Part shown: piece after piece, positions 53,616 to 62,535 of the stretch | Layout: each line of letters begins with the position of its first letter | Numbering within the stretch: position 1 is the stretch's first letter | From: DSVQ01 sp964484765 | GTDB lineage: Bacteria; Planctomycetota; Planctomycetia; Planctomycetales; Planctomycetaceae | Assembly: GCA_964484765.1 (NCBI GenBank) | Contig: CAZAGI010000016.1 | Span: 1 to 64,000, forward strand | Length of the DNA: 64,000 nt | Reading direction: 5' to 3' | The notes under the pieces: model-generated | What the model saw: the letters and a program-made list of their open reading frames with translations, nothing else | Databases searched by the model: none | What the model was told of the DNA's origin: nothing | Translations under genes and position numbers: made by a program

Positions 53616-56597
53616 ATGCAATGGCGTTGGTTGGCGGCAATCGGGTGTGTTTTCTGGATCGGCACTGGAACCGTTGCGTGGTGTGCCGACGCTCCCGCGG
53701 AAGGGCAGCCCGGCGGACCGTTGTCGGTGCAGGCGGCGAAAGAGAAATTCGTCGTTGCCGACGGCCTCGTGGTGGAACTCGTCGCCGCGGAACCGGAAGT
53801 CGTCGATCCGGTCGCCATTCACTTCGCCGCCGATGGTTCGCTGTATGTCGTCGAGATGCGCGATTACCCCTACGGTCCGAAACCGGGAGAACCACCGCTG
53901 TCGCAGATCAAACGCCTCTTCGACAAAGACGGCGACGGCCGGTTCGAAACAGCGACGGTCTTCGCCGATCAGCTTCTCTTTCCGACCGGATTGCTGCCGT
54001 ACCGCGATGGCATGATTGTGACGCTCGCCGGGCAGATCATTTTTCTCGCCGATCGCGATGGCGACGGCCGCGCGGAATTTAAAGAAGTGTGGTTTAGCGG
54101 GTTTGCCCAGGAAAACACGCAACTCCGCGCGAATCATCCGACGTATGGACCCGACGGGTTCATCTACGTCGCCAACGGTCTGCGGGGTGGCAAGATCGTC
54201 GCCGAACGCCCGGAGTGGAAGAAATCGGACGAACCACTCGTGATCACGGGGTTCGATTTCCGTTTTCATCCTGACACCGGCGAGTTCGGCACCGTCACCG
54301 GGAACGGGCAGTTCGGGTTGACCTTCGACGACTTCGGCCGTCGGTTCGTGTGCAGCAACCGCAACCCGTGTCAGCACGTGGTTCTCGAAGATGCGTACCT
54401 CAAACTGAACCCGAAGTTCGGGGTCAAAGCGGTGATGCACGATGTCTGCGCCGCCGGCGAAAAATCGCGGCTGTATCCGATCAGCCGCACCTTCACGACA
54501 TCGGCCCAGCACACCAACCAGTTCACCGCCGCGTGTGGCGTGCTGATCTATCGCGGCGATGGTCTTCCGAATGATTACTACAACAGCGCCTTCACGTGCG
54601 ACCCCACCGGGAACCTCGTCCATCACGAGTTCCTCGTTCCCGATGGCCCGACGTTCGCGGGTAAAGCGCGCGAGGTCGGTAAAGAATTTCTCGCAAGTAC
54701 CGACACGTGGTTCCGCCCGGTGAATCTCGCGCATGGACCGGACGGGGCGTTGTATGTCGTCGACATGTACCGCGCGGTGATCGAACACCCCGACTGGATG
54801 CCGCCGGAACTGAAGGCTCGCGGCGACGTCCGCTGGGGCGACGACCGTGGCCGCATCTGGCGGGTGAGGACACTGGAATCGAAGCTGGAGCAAGAACAGA
54901 GCAAGGTCTTAGAAAGCCGACCGTTGGACCCTAAAGATTGGTGGAAGATGCTCGATCGAGGGAATGCATGGACTCGCGACGTCGGTCGTCGCAGCTTCAT
55001 GGAAACGCCTGATGAATCGATGCTGCAACAGCTTGCGCAAGTAGCGTTGGAAAGTTGGTCTCCTGTACCGCGCTTCGAGGCGTTGTCGATCCTGCAAGCC
55101 CGTGGAAAGTTGACACCAAAGCTAGTCGAAGCGGCTCTCATTGATAATCGGTCTCCGCAGGCTCGGGACGCTGTGTACCGCTTCGCAGAACCGTGGCTCA
55201 ACGCTGAGGAGGGGAAGCCATTACGGGAGCGCATTGCGGCCAATATTCCTGATGCCGCGCCGCGGGAGCATTTCCAGATCGCGCTCATATCTTTGACGAT
55301 GCCGAAGGAAGAGGCCCTCCCGTGGTTAAAACAGATTGCCCTCAAAAGCGATCTCGATGCGTGGACGCGCTCGGCGTTGATTCTGGCGGCGCGGATCGAC
55401 AACGATCACGCGCTGTTGCAGGCCGTGCTGGAAGACCCGCGGTTGCGGAATAACCAACCAGTGGGAACGGGATTGTTGAGTTTCGTCGAAGAATTGGCGA
55501 CGGCTTCCGCAGATACGGCGGATTGCCTGTGCCCACGACTGCTGGCAACGATTCCCGCTGAACGCACAGCGGCTCCGACCGCCTCCGCGTTGCAGTGGGC
55601 GTATCTGCGGGGACGCGGGGCTAAACGCGGGCGGGGTGATGTCACCGCTTCGGCGACCGACGGCGATTGCGCCGTATTGTTGAAAATGTGGATTGCCGAC
55701 GCAGCACGCGCGGCAAGCGCTCCGGCAACCGCCGTGGATATCCGACTCGCGACGATGCAAACGTTGCGCTTTGCCGGGGCGGATCTCGCCGTTCCCGCGT
55801 TGTTGAAAATCAGTGAAGAAAGCGATGCCACGCTCGCGGCGACAGCGTTGGACACCCTTGCGGTGTTCGATCAAGGCGACTTCGCGCCGGCGCTGCTTGA
55901 GCGCTTTCCGCGCTCCGCCCCTGCCATCCGCCGGGCGATTCTGGATGTGATGCTCTCCAGCACGGAGCGCGTGCCGATGCTGTTGTCCGCGCTCGAAGCC
56001 GGTAACATCAAACCGGGGGAACTCGATCCCACGCGGCAAGCGCGGCTGGTGAATCATCGCGCCGTGGACATCAAGCAGCGCGCGGCGAAACTGTTCGCGA
56101 ATGCGTCCGCTGACCGTGATGCTGTCATCAAGCAGTACGAACCATTACTCGGCAAGAACGTCGATCCCAAGCGCGGCCGGGCGGTCTTCGAGAAACAGTG
56201 CGTGACGTGTCACCGCGTGGACAACCTCGGCGTCAACGTCGGCCCGGACATCAGTGACACCTACAACAAAACCCCCGCGGTGCTGCTGCTGTCGATCCTC
56301 GACCCCAACCGCGCGGTCGACAACAATTCGTTCGCCTACACCGTCACCACCGCCGACGGCAAAACGCTCACCGGGTTGCTCGCCGCGGAAAATTCCTCAT
56401 CGATCACCCTGCGGCAACCGGAAGGGAAGAACGAAACGATCCTGCGCAGCGACATCGAGGAATTGCGCTCCACCGGGTTATCGCTCATGCCTGTCGGCTT
56501 CGAGAAAAACATCACCCCGGAACAGATGGCGGATCTGATCGCATTCCTCAAGCATTGGCGGATCCTCGACGGCAGCGTGCCGGTGGAACTGAAGTAA
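53616..56597 (+). CDS. PVC-type membrane-bound dehydrogenase with C-terminal cytochrome c
   Basis: A 993-residue protein. Signal peptide to about residue 24 (VAWCA-DA). N-terminal part (about 30-430) is a glucose/sorbosone-dehydrogenase-like propeller ('FAADGSLYVVEMRDYPYGP', 'RLFDKDGDGRFETATVFAD', 'HGPDGALYVVDMYRAVIEHPDWMP'). Middle (about 440-830) has HEAT-like helical repeats. C-terminal cytochrome c has CVTCH (about residue 867) and 'LMPVGFEKNITPEQM' providing the axial Met. Haem attaches to Cys by the c-type route in the periplasm. Substrate unknown. It ends at the next inverted repeat. Confidence 0.93.
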   Translation: MQWRWLAAIGCVFWIGTGTVAWCADAPAEGQPGGPLSVQAAKEKFVVADGLVVELVAAEPEVVDPVAIHFAADGSLYVVEMRDYPYGPKPGEPPLSQIKRLFDKDGDGRFETATVFADQLLFPTGLLPYRDGMIVTLAGQIIFLADRDGDGRAEFKEVWFSGFAQENTQLRANHPTYGPDGFIYVANGLRGGKIVAERPEWKKSDEPLVITGFDFRFHPDTGEFGTVTGNGQFGLTFDDFGRRFVCSNRNPCQHVVLEDAYLKLNPKFGVKAVMHDVCAAGEKSRLYPISRTFTTSAQHTNQFTAACGVLIYRGDGLPNDYYNSAFTCDPTGNLVHHEFLVPDGPTFAGKAREVGKEFLASTDTWFRPVNLAHGPDGALYVVDMYRAVIEHPDWMPPELKARGDVRWGDDRGRIWRVRTLESKLEQEQSKVLESRPLDPKDWWKMLDRGNAWTRDVGRRSFMETPDESMLQQLAQVALESWSPVPRFEALSILQARGKLTPKLVEAALIDNRSPQARDAVYRFAEPWLNAEEGKPLRERIAANIPDAAPREHFQIALISLTMPKEEALPWLKQIALKSDLDAWTRSALILAARIDNDHALLQAVLEDPRLRNNQPVGTGLLSFVEELATASADTADCLCPRLLATIPAERTAAPTASALQWAYLRGRGAKRGRGDVTASATDGDCAVLLKMWIADAARAASAPATAVDIRLATMQTLRFAGADLAVPALLKISEESDATLAATALDTLAVFDQGDFAPALLERFPRSAPAIRRAILDVMLSSTERVPMLLSALEAGNIKPGELDPTRQARLVNHRAVDIKQRAAKLFANASADRDAVIKQYEPLLGKNVDPKRGRAVFEKQCVTCHRVDNLGVNVGPDISDTYNKTPAVLLLSILDPNRAVDNNSFAYTVTTADGKTLTGLLAAENSSSITLRQPEGKNETILRSDIEELRSTGLSLMPVGFEKNITPEQMADLIAFLKHWRILDGSVPVELK

Positions 56598-56690
56598 GTC
56601 GAGAGCGGAGAGTCGAGAGTCAAGAGCCAGACATCAAAACGAGCGGAACTGTTTTTTCTGGCTCTCGACTCTGGACTCTCGACTCTTGAC
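56598..56690. repeat. CTCTCGACTCTTGACTC inverted repeat (copy 3)
   Basis: Arms 56598-56630 and 56658-56690 are inverted; the left arm starts directly after the stop codon of the dehydrogenase gene. Same family as 42898-43016 and 51729-51833. Confidence 0.88.
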
Positions 56691-56755
56691 CTCCCTCGAC
56701 GTTTCCGCGACAAACTAGAGCCATAGTTTCGATTTCGCTCTCAGGATTCTGTTCG

Positions 56756-58444
56756 ATGTCCACGGACGATGCCGCTGCTCCGGTTCCGCAGAAACACTTC
56801 ATTCACGACATTGTCGACGAACACAACCAGTCGGGACGGTTCGGTGGCCGCGTGCACACTCGCTTTCCGCCCGAACCCAACGGCTACCTGCACATCGGGC
56901 ATGCGAAGTCGATCTGCCTGAACTTTGGCCTCGCGAAGTATTACGGCGGCAAGTGCAATCTCCGGTTCGACGACACGAACCCCACGAAGGAAGACCAGGA
57001 ATACGTCGACTCCATCATGGATGACGTCCGTTGGTTGGGCTTCACGTGGGACGGGCTGTACTACGCGTCGGACTTCTTCGAACAGCTTTATCAGTACGCC
57101 GAGCAATTGATTCAGAAAGACCTGGCGTACATCGACAGCTCGCCGGTAGAGACGATCCGGGCCGAGCGCGGCACGCTCACCGAACCCGGCAAGCATAGTG
57201 CTGACCGCAACCGGCCGACCGCCGAAAGCCTCGACATCTTCCGGCGGATGAAAGCCGGCGAGTTTCCGGACGGCAAGTATGTGCTGCGGGCTAAGATCGA
57301 CATGGCCCATCCCAACATGAACATGCGGGACCCGTTGCTGTACCGCATCCGTCACGCGGAACATCACCGCACTGGCGACACATGGTGCATTTATCCGCTG
57401 TATGATTTTACGCACGGCTATTGCGATTCGCTGGAAGGGGTGACGCACTCGATCTGCACGCTGGAGTTCGAGAACCATCGCCCGTTGTATGACTGGTTCA
57501 TCGACGTGCTCGGGCTGTATCACCCGCAGCAGATCGAGTTCGCGCGACTCAATCTCACTTACACGGTGATGAGCAAACGCAAGCTGCTGGAGCTTGTCGA
57601 AGCGAAAACCGTCCGTGGGTGGGATGATCCGCGGATGCCGACGATCGCGGGAATTCGTCGGCGTGGTTACACGCCGGAGGGGATGCGGGCATTCTGCGAC
57701 ACCATCGGCGTGACGAAGTTCAACGGCCTGACTGATCTGTCGGTGTTGGAGAACGCGATCCGCAACGACCTCAACAAACGCGCCCCGCGCTACATGGGCG
57801 TGATCAATCCGCTGAAGGTCGTGCTCACCAATTATCCGGAAGGGCAGGTCGAATACACGGACGCCGTCAACAACCCCGAAGACCCGTCACAAGGGACGCG
57901 GCAGGTGCCGTTCTCGCGCGAGTTGTACATCGAGCGCGACGACTTCATGGAGAACCCGCCGAAGCAGTTTTTCCGTCTGGCTCCCGGCCGCGAAGTGCGA
58001 CTGCGGTGGGGTTACTTCATCACCTGTCAGGAGGCCGTGAAAGACGCCGGGGGGAACATTGTCGAACTGCGCTGTACTTACGACCCGGCGACCAAAGGTG
58101 GCAACGCCCCAGATAATCGCAAGGTAAAAAGCACAATCCACTGGGTCAGCGCAGCTCACGCCGTCCCCGCGGAGGTACGGTTGTACGACAAGCTGTTCAC
58201 GATCGAGAACGTCGCCGATATTCCCGATGATAAAGACTGGAAGGATTACCTTAATCCGGCGAGCGAGTCGACCGTCACCGCGCAGCTGGAACCGGCCCTC
58301 GGTGACAAACCCGCGGGCTTTCAATGCCAGTTCGAACGCCTGGGTTACTTCTGCGTCGACAAAGACACAACGAAAGACCGCCCCGTGTTCAATCGCACGG
58401 TGACTCTCAAGGATGAATGGGCGAAACTGCAGAAGAAGTCTTAG
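56756..58444 (+). CDS. glnS: Glutaminyl-tRNA synthetase
   Basis: Class I synthetase that charges tRNA-Gln directly. The 562-residue protein has the HIGH-type motif 'NGYLHIGHAKS' (about residues 41-51), 'NLRFDDTNPTKEDQEYVDSI', 'YDFTHGYCDSLEGVTHSICTLEF', the KMSKS-type 'TVMSKRKL' (about 277-284), and the GlnRS C-terminal beta-barrel domain. Length is typical. Presence means this organism need not make Gln-tRNA by transamidation, relevant to the amidase at 13311. Confidence 0.95.
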   Translation: MSTDDAAAPVPQKHFIHDIVDEHNQSGRFGGRVHTRFPPEPNGYLHIGHAKSICLNFGLAKYYGGKCNLRFDDTNPTKEDQEYVDSIMDDVRWLGFTWDGLYYASDFFEQLYQYAEQLIQKDLAYIDSSPVETIRAERGTLTEPGKHSADRNRPTAESLDIFRRMKAGEFPDGKYVLRAKIDMAHPNMNMRDPLLYRIRHAEHHRTGDTWCIYPLYDFTHGYCDSLEGVTHSICTLEFENHRPLYDWFIDVLGLYHPQQIEFARLNLTYTVMSKRKLLELVEAKTVRGWDDPRMPTIAGIRRRGYTPEGMRAFCDTIGVTKFNGLTDLSVLENAIRNDLNKRAPRYMGVINPLKVVLTNYPEGQVEYTDAVNNPEDPSQGTRQVPFSRELYIERDDFMENPPKQFFRLAPGREVRLRWGYFITCQEAVKDAGGNIVELRCTYDPATKGGNAPDNRKVKSTIHWVSAAHAVPAEVRLYDKLFTIENVADIPDDKDWKDYLNPASESTVTAQLEPALGDKPAGFQCQFERLGYFCVDKDTTKDRPVFNRTVTLKDEWAKLQKKS

Positions 58445-58538
58445 CCCCTGGCGAGTCGCCGGGGGAATTGTGCTATGAACCTTCTGTCAGGGCGACCGCA
58501 GGACTTGGTTGATCTCGAACACTTGGGATTGGTGAGCG

Positions 58539-58766
58539 ATGACCATCCGTCAGACTCGACAAGTTGACATGTCGCCTCAGGCGATTGAACAGAGGTTGAA
58601 TGAGCTTTCCGACCTGTATGAATTCTGGAAAGCCATCCGCTCGGCAAAACGCGTGGGGCCGGTGACGCAGACGCAGCCAACGATGGATGGGCAAAACGCA
58701 TTGGCCATTAGCACGGCTGGACTTCCGACCAACCAGCAAGCGAGTATGGAGTTGTGCCGATCATGA
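58539..58766 (+). CDS. Small protein coupled to the next gene
   Basis: A 75-residue product with a helical core 'VDMSPQAIEQRLNELSDLYEFWKAIRSAKRVGP'. This resembles a small planctomycete-type protein with an 'MSPxAIxxRLxxxxEL' start. Its TGA overlaps the ATG of the following gene (ATGA, 58763-58766), which supports both being translated. Function unknown. Confidence 0.65.
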   Translation: MTIRQTRQVDMSPQAIEQRLNELSDLYEFWKAIRSAKRVGPVTQTQPTMDGQNALAISTAGLPTNQQASMELCRS

Positions 58767-59482
58767 AGCGGACCGCGACCGTCAGTTTCTGTTTTCTGGC
58801 TATCGTATTCGCATGGACGGCAGCTCCCTTGATCGCCGCGGAACCGAAAGCCGAAGAATCGGTGGTCGAAGCGGCCTGGCGGGATCTGGAAAAAAATGAA
58901 CCGGCATCGACGCAGGCGCTGCTGCAACTTTCGCGCGATCCGGTCGCCACGCTGGCGGTCTTTCGAGCGCATTTGAAGCCGTTGAAACTGACCGGTGACC
59001 GCCTGAAAGACTTGATCGTCAAATTGTCGAGCGACGACGAAAAGACGTGGCAGGCCGCGTTCGAAGAGCTGGAGTTCTTCGACCCGCGATTGGCGCTCGA
59101 TTTGCCAACGCTCATGGACGTCGTTCAAGCCGCGCCGGTGCGGCAACGGCTGGTGGCGATTTTGAGCGGTCGTCCTGCCAAGGGTGTGATGACCGATGAC
59201 GTGGAACTCCGGAGCGTTGGCGATGACGGCTACAACTTCTCTTCCAACGGCGGCTCCTGGTGGGCGGAACACAAAATCGACCGGCTGACATCGGAGCACG
59301 GATGGGGAAACCCCAAGCGAAAGTGGACCCGCGCGATCCGGGCCATCATTCTTCTGGAACATTTCGGCACGCCCGAAGCGCAAGCCATTCTTGAAGACCT
59401 GGCCACGGGGCACCCGGACGCTCAGCCGACCAAAGTCGCCCAGCAGGCGCTCGAACGGTTGAATATCCCGAAGGCGAAGTAA
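58763..59482 (+). CDS. Secreted HEAT-like protein, unknown
   Basis: A 239-residue exported protein starting MKRTATVSFCF (58763); a GTG three codons upstream is possible. Signal peptide to about residue 26 (APLIAA-EP). The rest is helical, with short HEAT-like units ('DDEKTWQAAFEELEFFDPRLAL', 'RAIRAIILLEHFGTPEAQAILEDLATG'). No known family. ATGA-coupled to the small gene upstream. Confidence 0.8.
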   Translation: MKRTATVSFCFLAIVFAWTAAPLIAAEPKAEESVVEAAWRDLEKNEPASTQALLQLSRDPVATLAVFRAHLKPLKLTGDRLKDLIVKLSSDDEKTWQAAFEELEFFDPRLALDLPTLMDVVQAAPVRQRLVAILSGRPAKGVMTDDVELRSVGDDGYNFSSNGGSWWAEHKIDRLTSEHGWGNPKRKWTRAIRAIILLEHFGTPEAQAILEDLATGHPDAQPTKVAQQALERLNIPKAK

Positions 59483-59488
59483 CGCGGT

Positions 59489-60739
59489 TTACTCCGCCGA
59501 TTTGATTTTCAGCGTGATCACGCCGGTGTTGTCCGCGATTGAGCTCCACTCGTCTTCGCAACGGATGAAGAGGATGCCGTCCGAGGGTGCGGCCCATCGG
59601 CCGGTGGTCCCGAGCGGAAACGGGTCGGACAGCCTGTAGTCGTTGAACAACACACCCACGAGGCGGCCCTTGCCGTCGGCACTGCCGTCCGCCGTGAGTT
59701 TTTCGCCGTCCTTTTCGAGCGACCATTCGCCGGTCGCGGTGTATTCATACGATTGTCCTTCTTTGGCCAGCAGCCGCGAACATTGCCATCCACGGGCGGC
59801 TTCAATTTTTGCCTGCACATTCGATGATCCGCGAATGCCGACGGCTTTGGTCTTCCAGTCCCACCGGCACAAATCGACACGAAAGCCGTTGTCGACGTGA
59901 TCGAGAAAAAAGCGGTATTCGAAGGCAATTTCCGGGGCCATCGGGCCGTAGACGCTTTGAAACGTGGCTCCCTGTTCCCCAAGGATCTGCAATCCCAGCG
60001 GGCGAAACCGCTCCGAGTAATTCGGATTGAACGCGAGCAAATGGCACAGCGCCCATCGCCAGGCATAGTTCTGCCAGCTGTCGCCCGTCCGTTCGCTGGA
60101 ATCGACGATATCGCCGAGCGCTTTCGGTTCGCTCGTCTGCAGATACTTCAGCACCTGCGGATGAATCTGCACGCTGACGTCTTTGTCGCGCCAATAGTGA
60201 CCGAGTTCCGCGATGCCTTCGGAAAACCATGTTGGTCCCGTCGTGCCGAAGGATTGCGAGCAATACGCGTGCACGGCTTCGTGTTGCGGGGTGCCGCGAT
60301 CGGCAACAGCGTACACGATCGACTTTGTACCCAGATGCGCGGCTTTCTTTCCGGTGGCCCGGTTAATCGCCACGCGGGTTTGGCTCATCGTCAAACCGCC
60401 GCCCGAGGTGAGGCTGTCCACGGCTTCCGGCGGGAAAAACCCCGCGGGCCAGACACTAACGTTATTCGTGACATATAGCTCAATCTGCTGTGCGTTCGGC
60501 TTCCCCCAGTACCGACCGACCTGCACAATCATCGTTTCCAGTCGCTGCAGCAGTTCTTTGGCTTCCTCGGGAGAAAGATCGGTATGCAGCAGAAAATTGC
60601 GGGACGTGTAATCGCGCGGCCCACCATCGTCAACGGGAATGGCTTTCTTCCCTTTCGCTGCCGATTTGGCTTTCGTATCGGCAGCGTCGAGCGAATACGT
60701 GGCAAACGTCAGCGACAGTGCAATCACCCAACGCATCAT
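59489..60739 (-). CDS. Secreted peptidase-like protein with HExxH motif
   Basis: A 416-residue exported protein (start 60739, MMRWVIALSLTF). Signal peptide to about residue 20 (SLDA-A). Residues about 155-185 hold 'HEAVHAYCSQSFGTTGPTWFSEGIAELG', a gluzincin pattern (HExxH then Glu about 20 residues later). A PSD-like C-terminal region with 'YEYTATGEWSLEKDGEKL' is probably a PA14-like or jelly-roll domain. The protein resembles DUF1570-type zinc peptidases. Peptidase activity is inferred. Confidence 0.85.
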   Translation of the reverse strand: MMRWVIALSLTFATYSLDAADTKAKSAAKGKKAIPVDDGGPRDYTSRNFLLHTDLSPEEAKELLQRLETMIVQVGRYWGKPNAQQIELYVTNNVSVWPAGFFPPEAVDSLTSGGGLTMSQTRVAINRATGKKAAHLGTKSIVYAVADRGTPQHEAVHAYCSQSFGTTGPTWFSEGIAELGHYWRDKDVSVQIHPQVLKYLQTSEPKALGDIVDSSERTGDSWQNYAWRWALCHLLAFNPNYSERFRPLGLQILGEQGATFQSVYGPMAPEIAFEYRFFLDHVDNGFRVDLCRWDWKTKAVGIRGSSNVQAKIEAARGWQCSRLLAKEGQSYEYTATGEWSLEKDGEKLTADGSADGKGRLVGVLFNDYRLSDPFPLGTTGRWAAPSDGILFIRCEDEWSSIADNTGVITLKIKSAE

Positions 60740-60752
60740 GTCAGCCTCATTC

Positions 60753-60841
60753 ACAAGCCCGATGCGCCAGCGCCGGGTTTTCTCTGTTGTTCAAGACTCA
60801 TCGTCCCCCGTGGAAACCCGTCGCTCGCGCTCCGGGCTGGT
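60753..60841. repeat. Inverted repeat, ACCAGCCCGGAGCG family (copy 2)
   Basis: The right arm ACCCGTCGCTCGCGCTCCGGGCTGGT (60816-60841) is the exact reverse complement of 13180-13205. The left arm (60753-60780) is diverged. It lies between the peptidase-like gene start and pgi. Confidence 0.8.
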
Positions 60842-60945
60842 CATCGGGTGACAATTCAGTAAACGGAGTGTTGCACTCAAACTCAATCCCGTTTTTTGCT
60901 CGGTGAAGGTATTCTGTTGGAATCACATCACAACGGAGAAAGCTC

Positions 60946-62532
60946 ATGGCAACGGCACAGGAATGGTGGCAACGGTTCAGTCAGACGCGGATTGCAGATC
61001 GCTCGCTGGGATTCGCCTTGGATGTCAGCCGCGTGCGATTTCAGGACCACGACCTCACACCGCTGTGGCCGAAGATGACGGCTGCCCTGGCCGCAATGCA
61101 GCAGTTAGAAGCCGGGGCGATTGCCAACCCTGATGAAAACCGCATGGTGGGGCACTATTGGCTCCGTGCCCCGGAACTCGCTCCGACGCCGGCCATCACG
61201 GAAGAAATCCGTGCGACCCAGGTCACTGTGATCGAGTTCGCCGGCAAAGTGCATCGCCGGGAAATCGTGGGGACAGCCGGACCAATCGCGCATGTGCTGC
61301 ATGTCGGCATCGGCGGTTCGGCTTTGGGACCGCAGTTCGTCGCGCAAGCGCTGGGAACCGCGAATGATCCGCTGACAATGCATTTTGTCGACAACACCGA
61401 TCCCGACGGCATCGATCTCGTTCTCGCCGGATTAAAAGGACAGCTTGGCCGCACGCTCACCGTGGTTGTGTCCAAGTCGGGCGGGACACCGGAAACGCGC
61501 AACGGGATGCTGGAAATCCAGGCCGCGTATCGCGCGGCCGGAATCGATTTCGCCCCGCATGCGGTTGCCGTGACACAGGATGGCAGCGCCCTGGCGAAAA
61601 CCGCCGCGAAAGAAGGCTGGTTAAAAACGTTCCCGATGTGGGACTGGGTCGGTGGCCGCACGTCGGTGCTGTCTGCGGTCGGTTTGCTGCCCGCAGCATT
61701 GCAGGGGTTGCAGGTTCAGGACCTGCTCGACGGTGCCGCGGAGATGGACCGGCTCACCCGTCGAACCGACGCCCGCCAAAACCCCGCTGCCATGCTCGCC
61801 TTGATGTGGTACCACATCGGCGGCGGCAAAGGACTCAAGGACATGGTGATCCTGCCGTACAAAGATCGCCTCGCCCTCTTCAGCAAATATCTGCAGCAAC
61901 TGGTGATGGAATCGCTGGGGAAAGAGTTCGACCGCAAGCAGCAGGTGGTTGAACAGGGCATCGCCGTCTACGGTAACAAGGGGAGCACCGACCAGCATGC
62001 CTATGTGCAGCAACTGCGTGACGGCATCCCCAATTTCTTCGCGACATTCCTGCAGGTGCTGCGTGATCGGAATGGCACGTCCGGCGATGTCGAACCGGGG
62101 ATTACCACGGGGGATTATCTGCAGGGATTATTCCTCGGCACGCGCGCTGCGCTCGCCGAGAAGAATCGCGATTCGATTACCATTACCGTCGACGAAGTGA
62201 GCGGCAGGACGGTCGGAGCGCTCATCGCGCTCTATGAACGTGCGGTGGGGTTGTATGCCGAAATGGTCGACATCAATGCTTATCATCAACCGGGTGTCGA
62301 AGCTGGCAAGAAAGCGGCAGCGACGGTCCTCAAGTTGCAAACCGCGGTGGTGACGGCGCTGAAGGCGGCGACCACGCCGCTGACCGCCGGGCAGGTGGCC
62401 GCCGCGGTCGGCGAACCCGATCAGGTCGAACACGCCTATAAAATTCTGGAACACCTCGCCGCCAACCCTGACCGCGGTGTGACGCGCACCAGCGGCGACG
62501 GCCCGCTCACCGATCAATTCCGTGCGGGCTGA
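60946..62532 (+). CDS. pgi: Glucose-6-phosphate isomerase
   Basis: Interconverts glucose-6-P and fructose-6-P. The 528-residue protein has the sugar-isomerase motifs 'HVGIGGSALGPQFVAQAL' (about residues 122-139), 'VVVSKSGGTPETRNGML', 'GGRTSVLSAVGLLPAAL', and the His motif 'GSTDQHAYVQQLRDG'. GGAGAAAGCTC precedes the ATG. Length suits the bacterial PGI. Single gene. Confidence 0.95.
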   Translation: MATAQEWWQRFSQTRIADRSLGFALDVSRVRFQDHDLTPLWPKMTAALAAMQQLEAGAIANPDENRMVGHYWLRAPELAPTPAITEEIRATQVTVIEFAGKVHRREIVGTAGPIAHVLHVGIGGSALGPQFVAQALGTANDPLTMHFVDNTDPDGIDLVLAGLKGQLGRTLTVVVSKSGGTPETRNGMLEIQAAYRAAGIDFAPHAVAVTQDGSALAKTAAKEGWLKTFPMWDWVGGRTSVLSAVGLLPAALQGLQVQDLLDGAAEMDRLTRRTDARQNPAAMLALMWYHIGGGKGLKDMVILPYKDRLALFSKYLQQLVMESLGKEFDRKQQVVEQGIAVYGNKGSTDQHAYVQQLRDGIPNFFATFLQVLRDRNGTSGDVEPGITTGDYLQGLFLGTRAALAEKNRDSITITVDEVSGRTVGALIALYERAVGLYAEMVDINAYHQPGVEAGKKAAATVLKLQTAVVTALKAATTPLTAGQVAAAVGEPDQVEHAYKILEHLAANPDRGVTRTSGDGPLTDQFRAG

Positions 62533-62535
62533 TCA

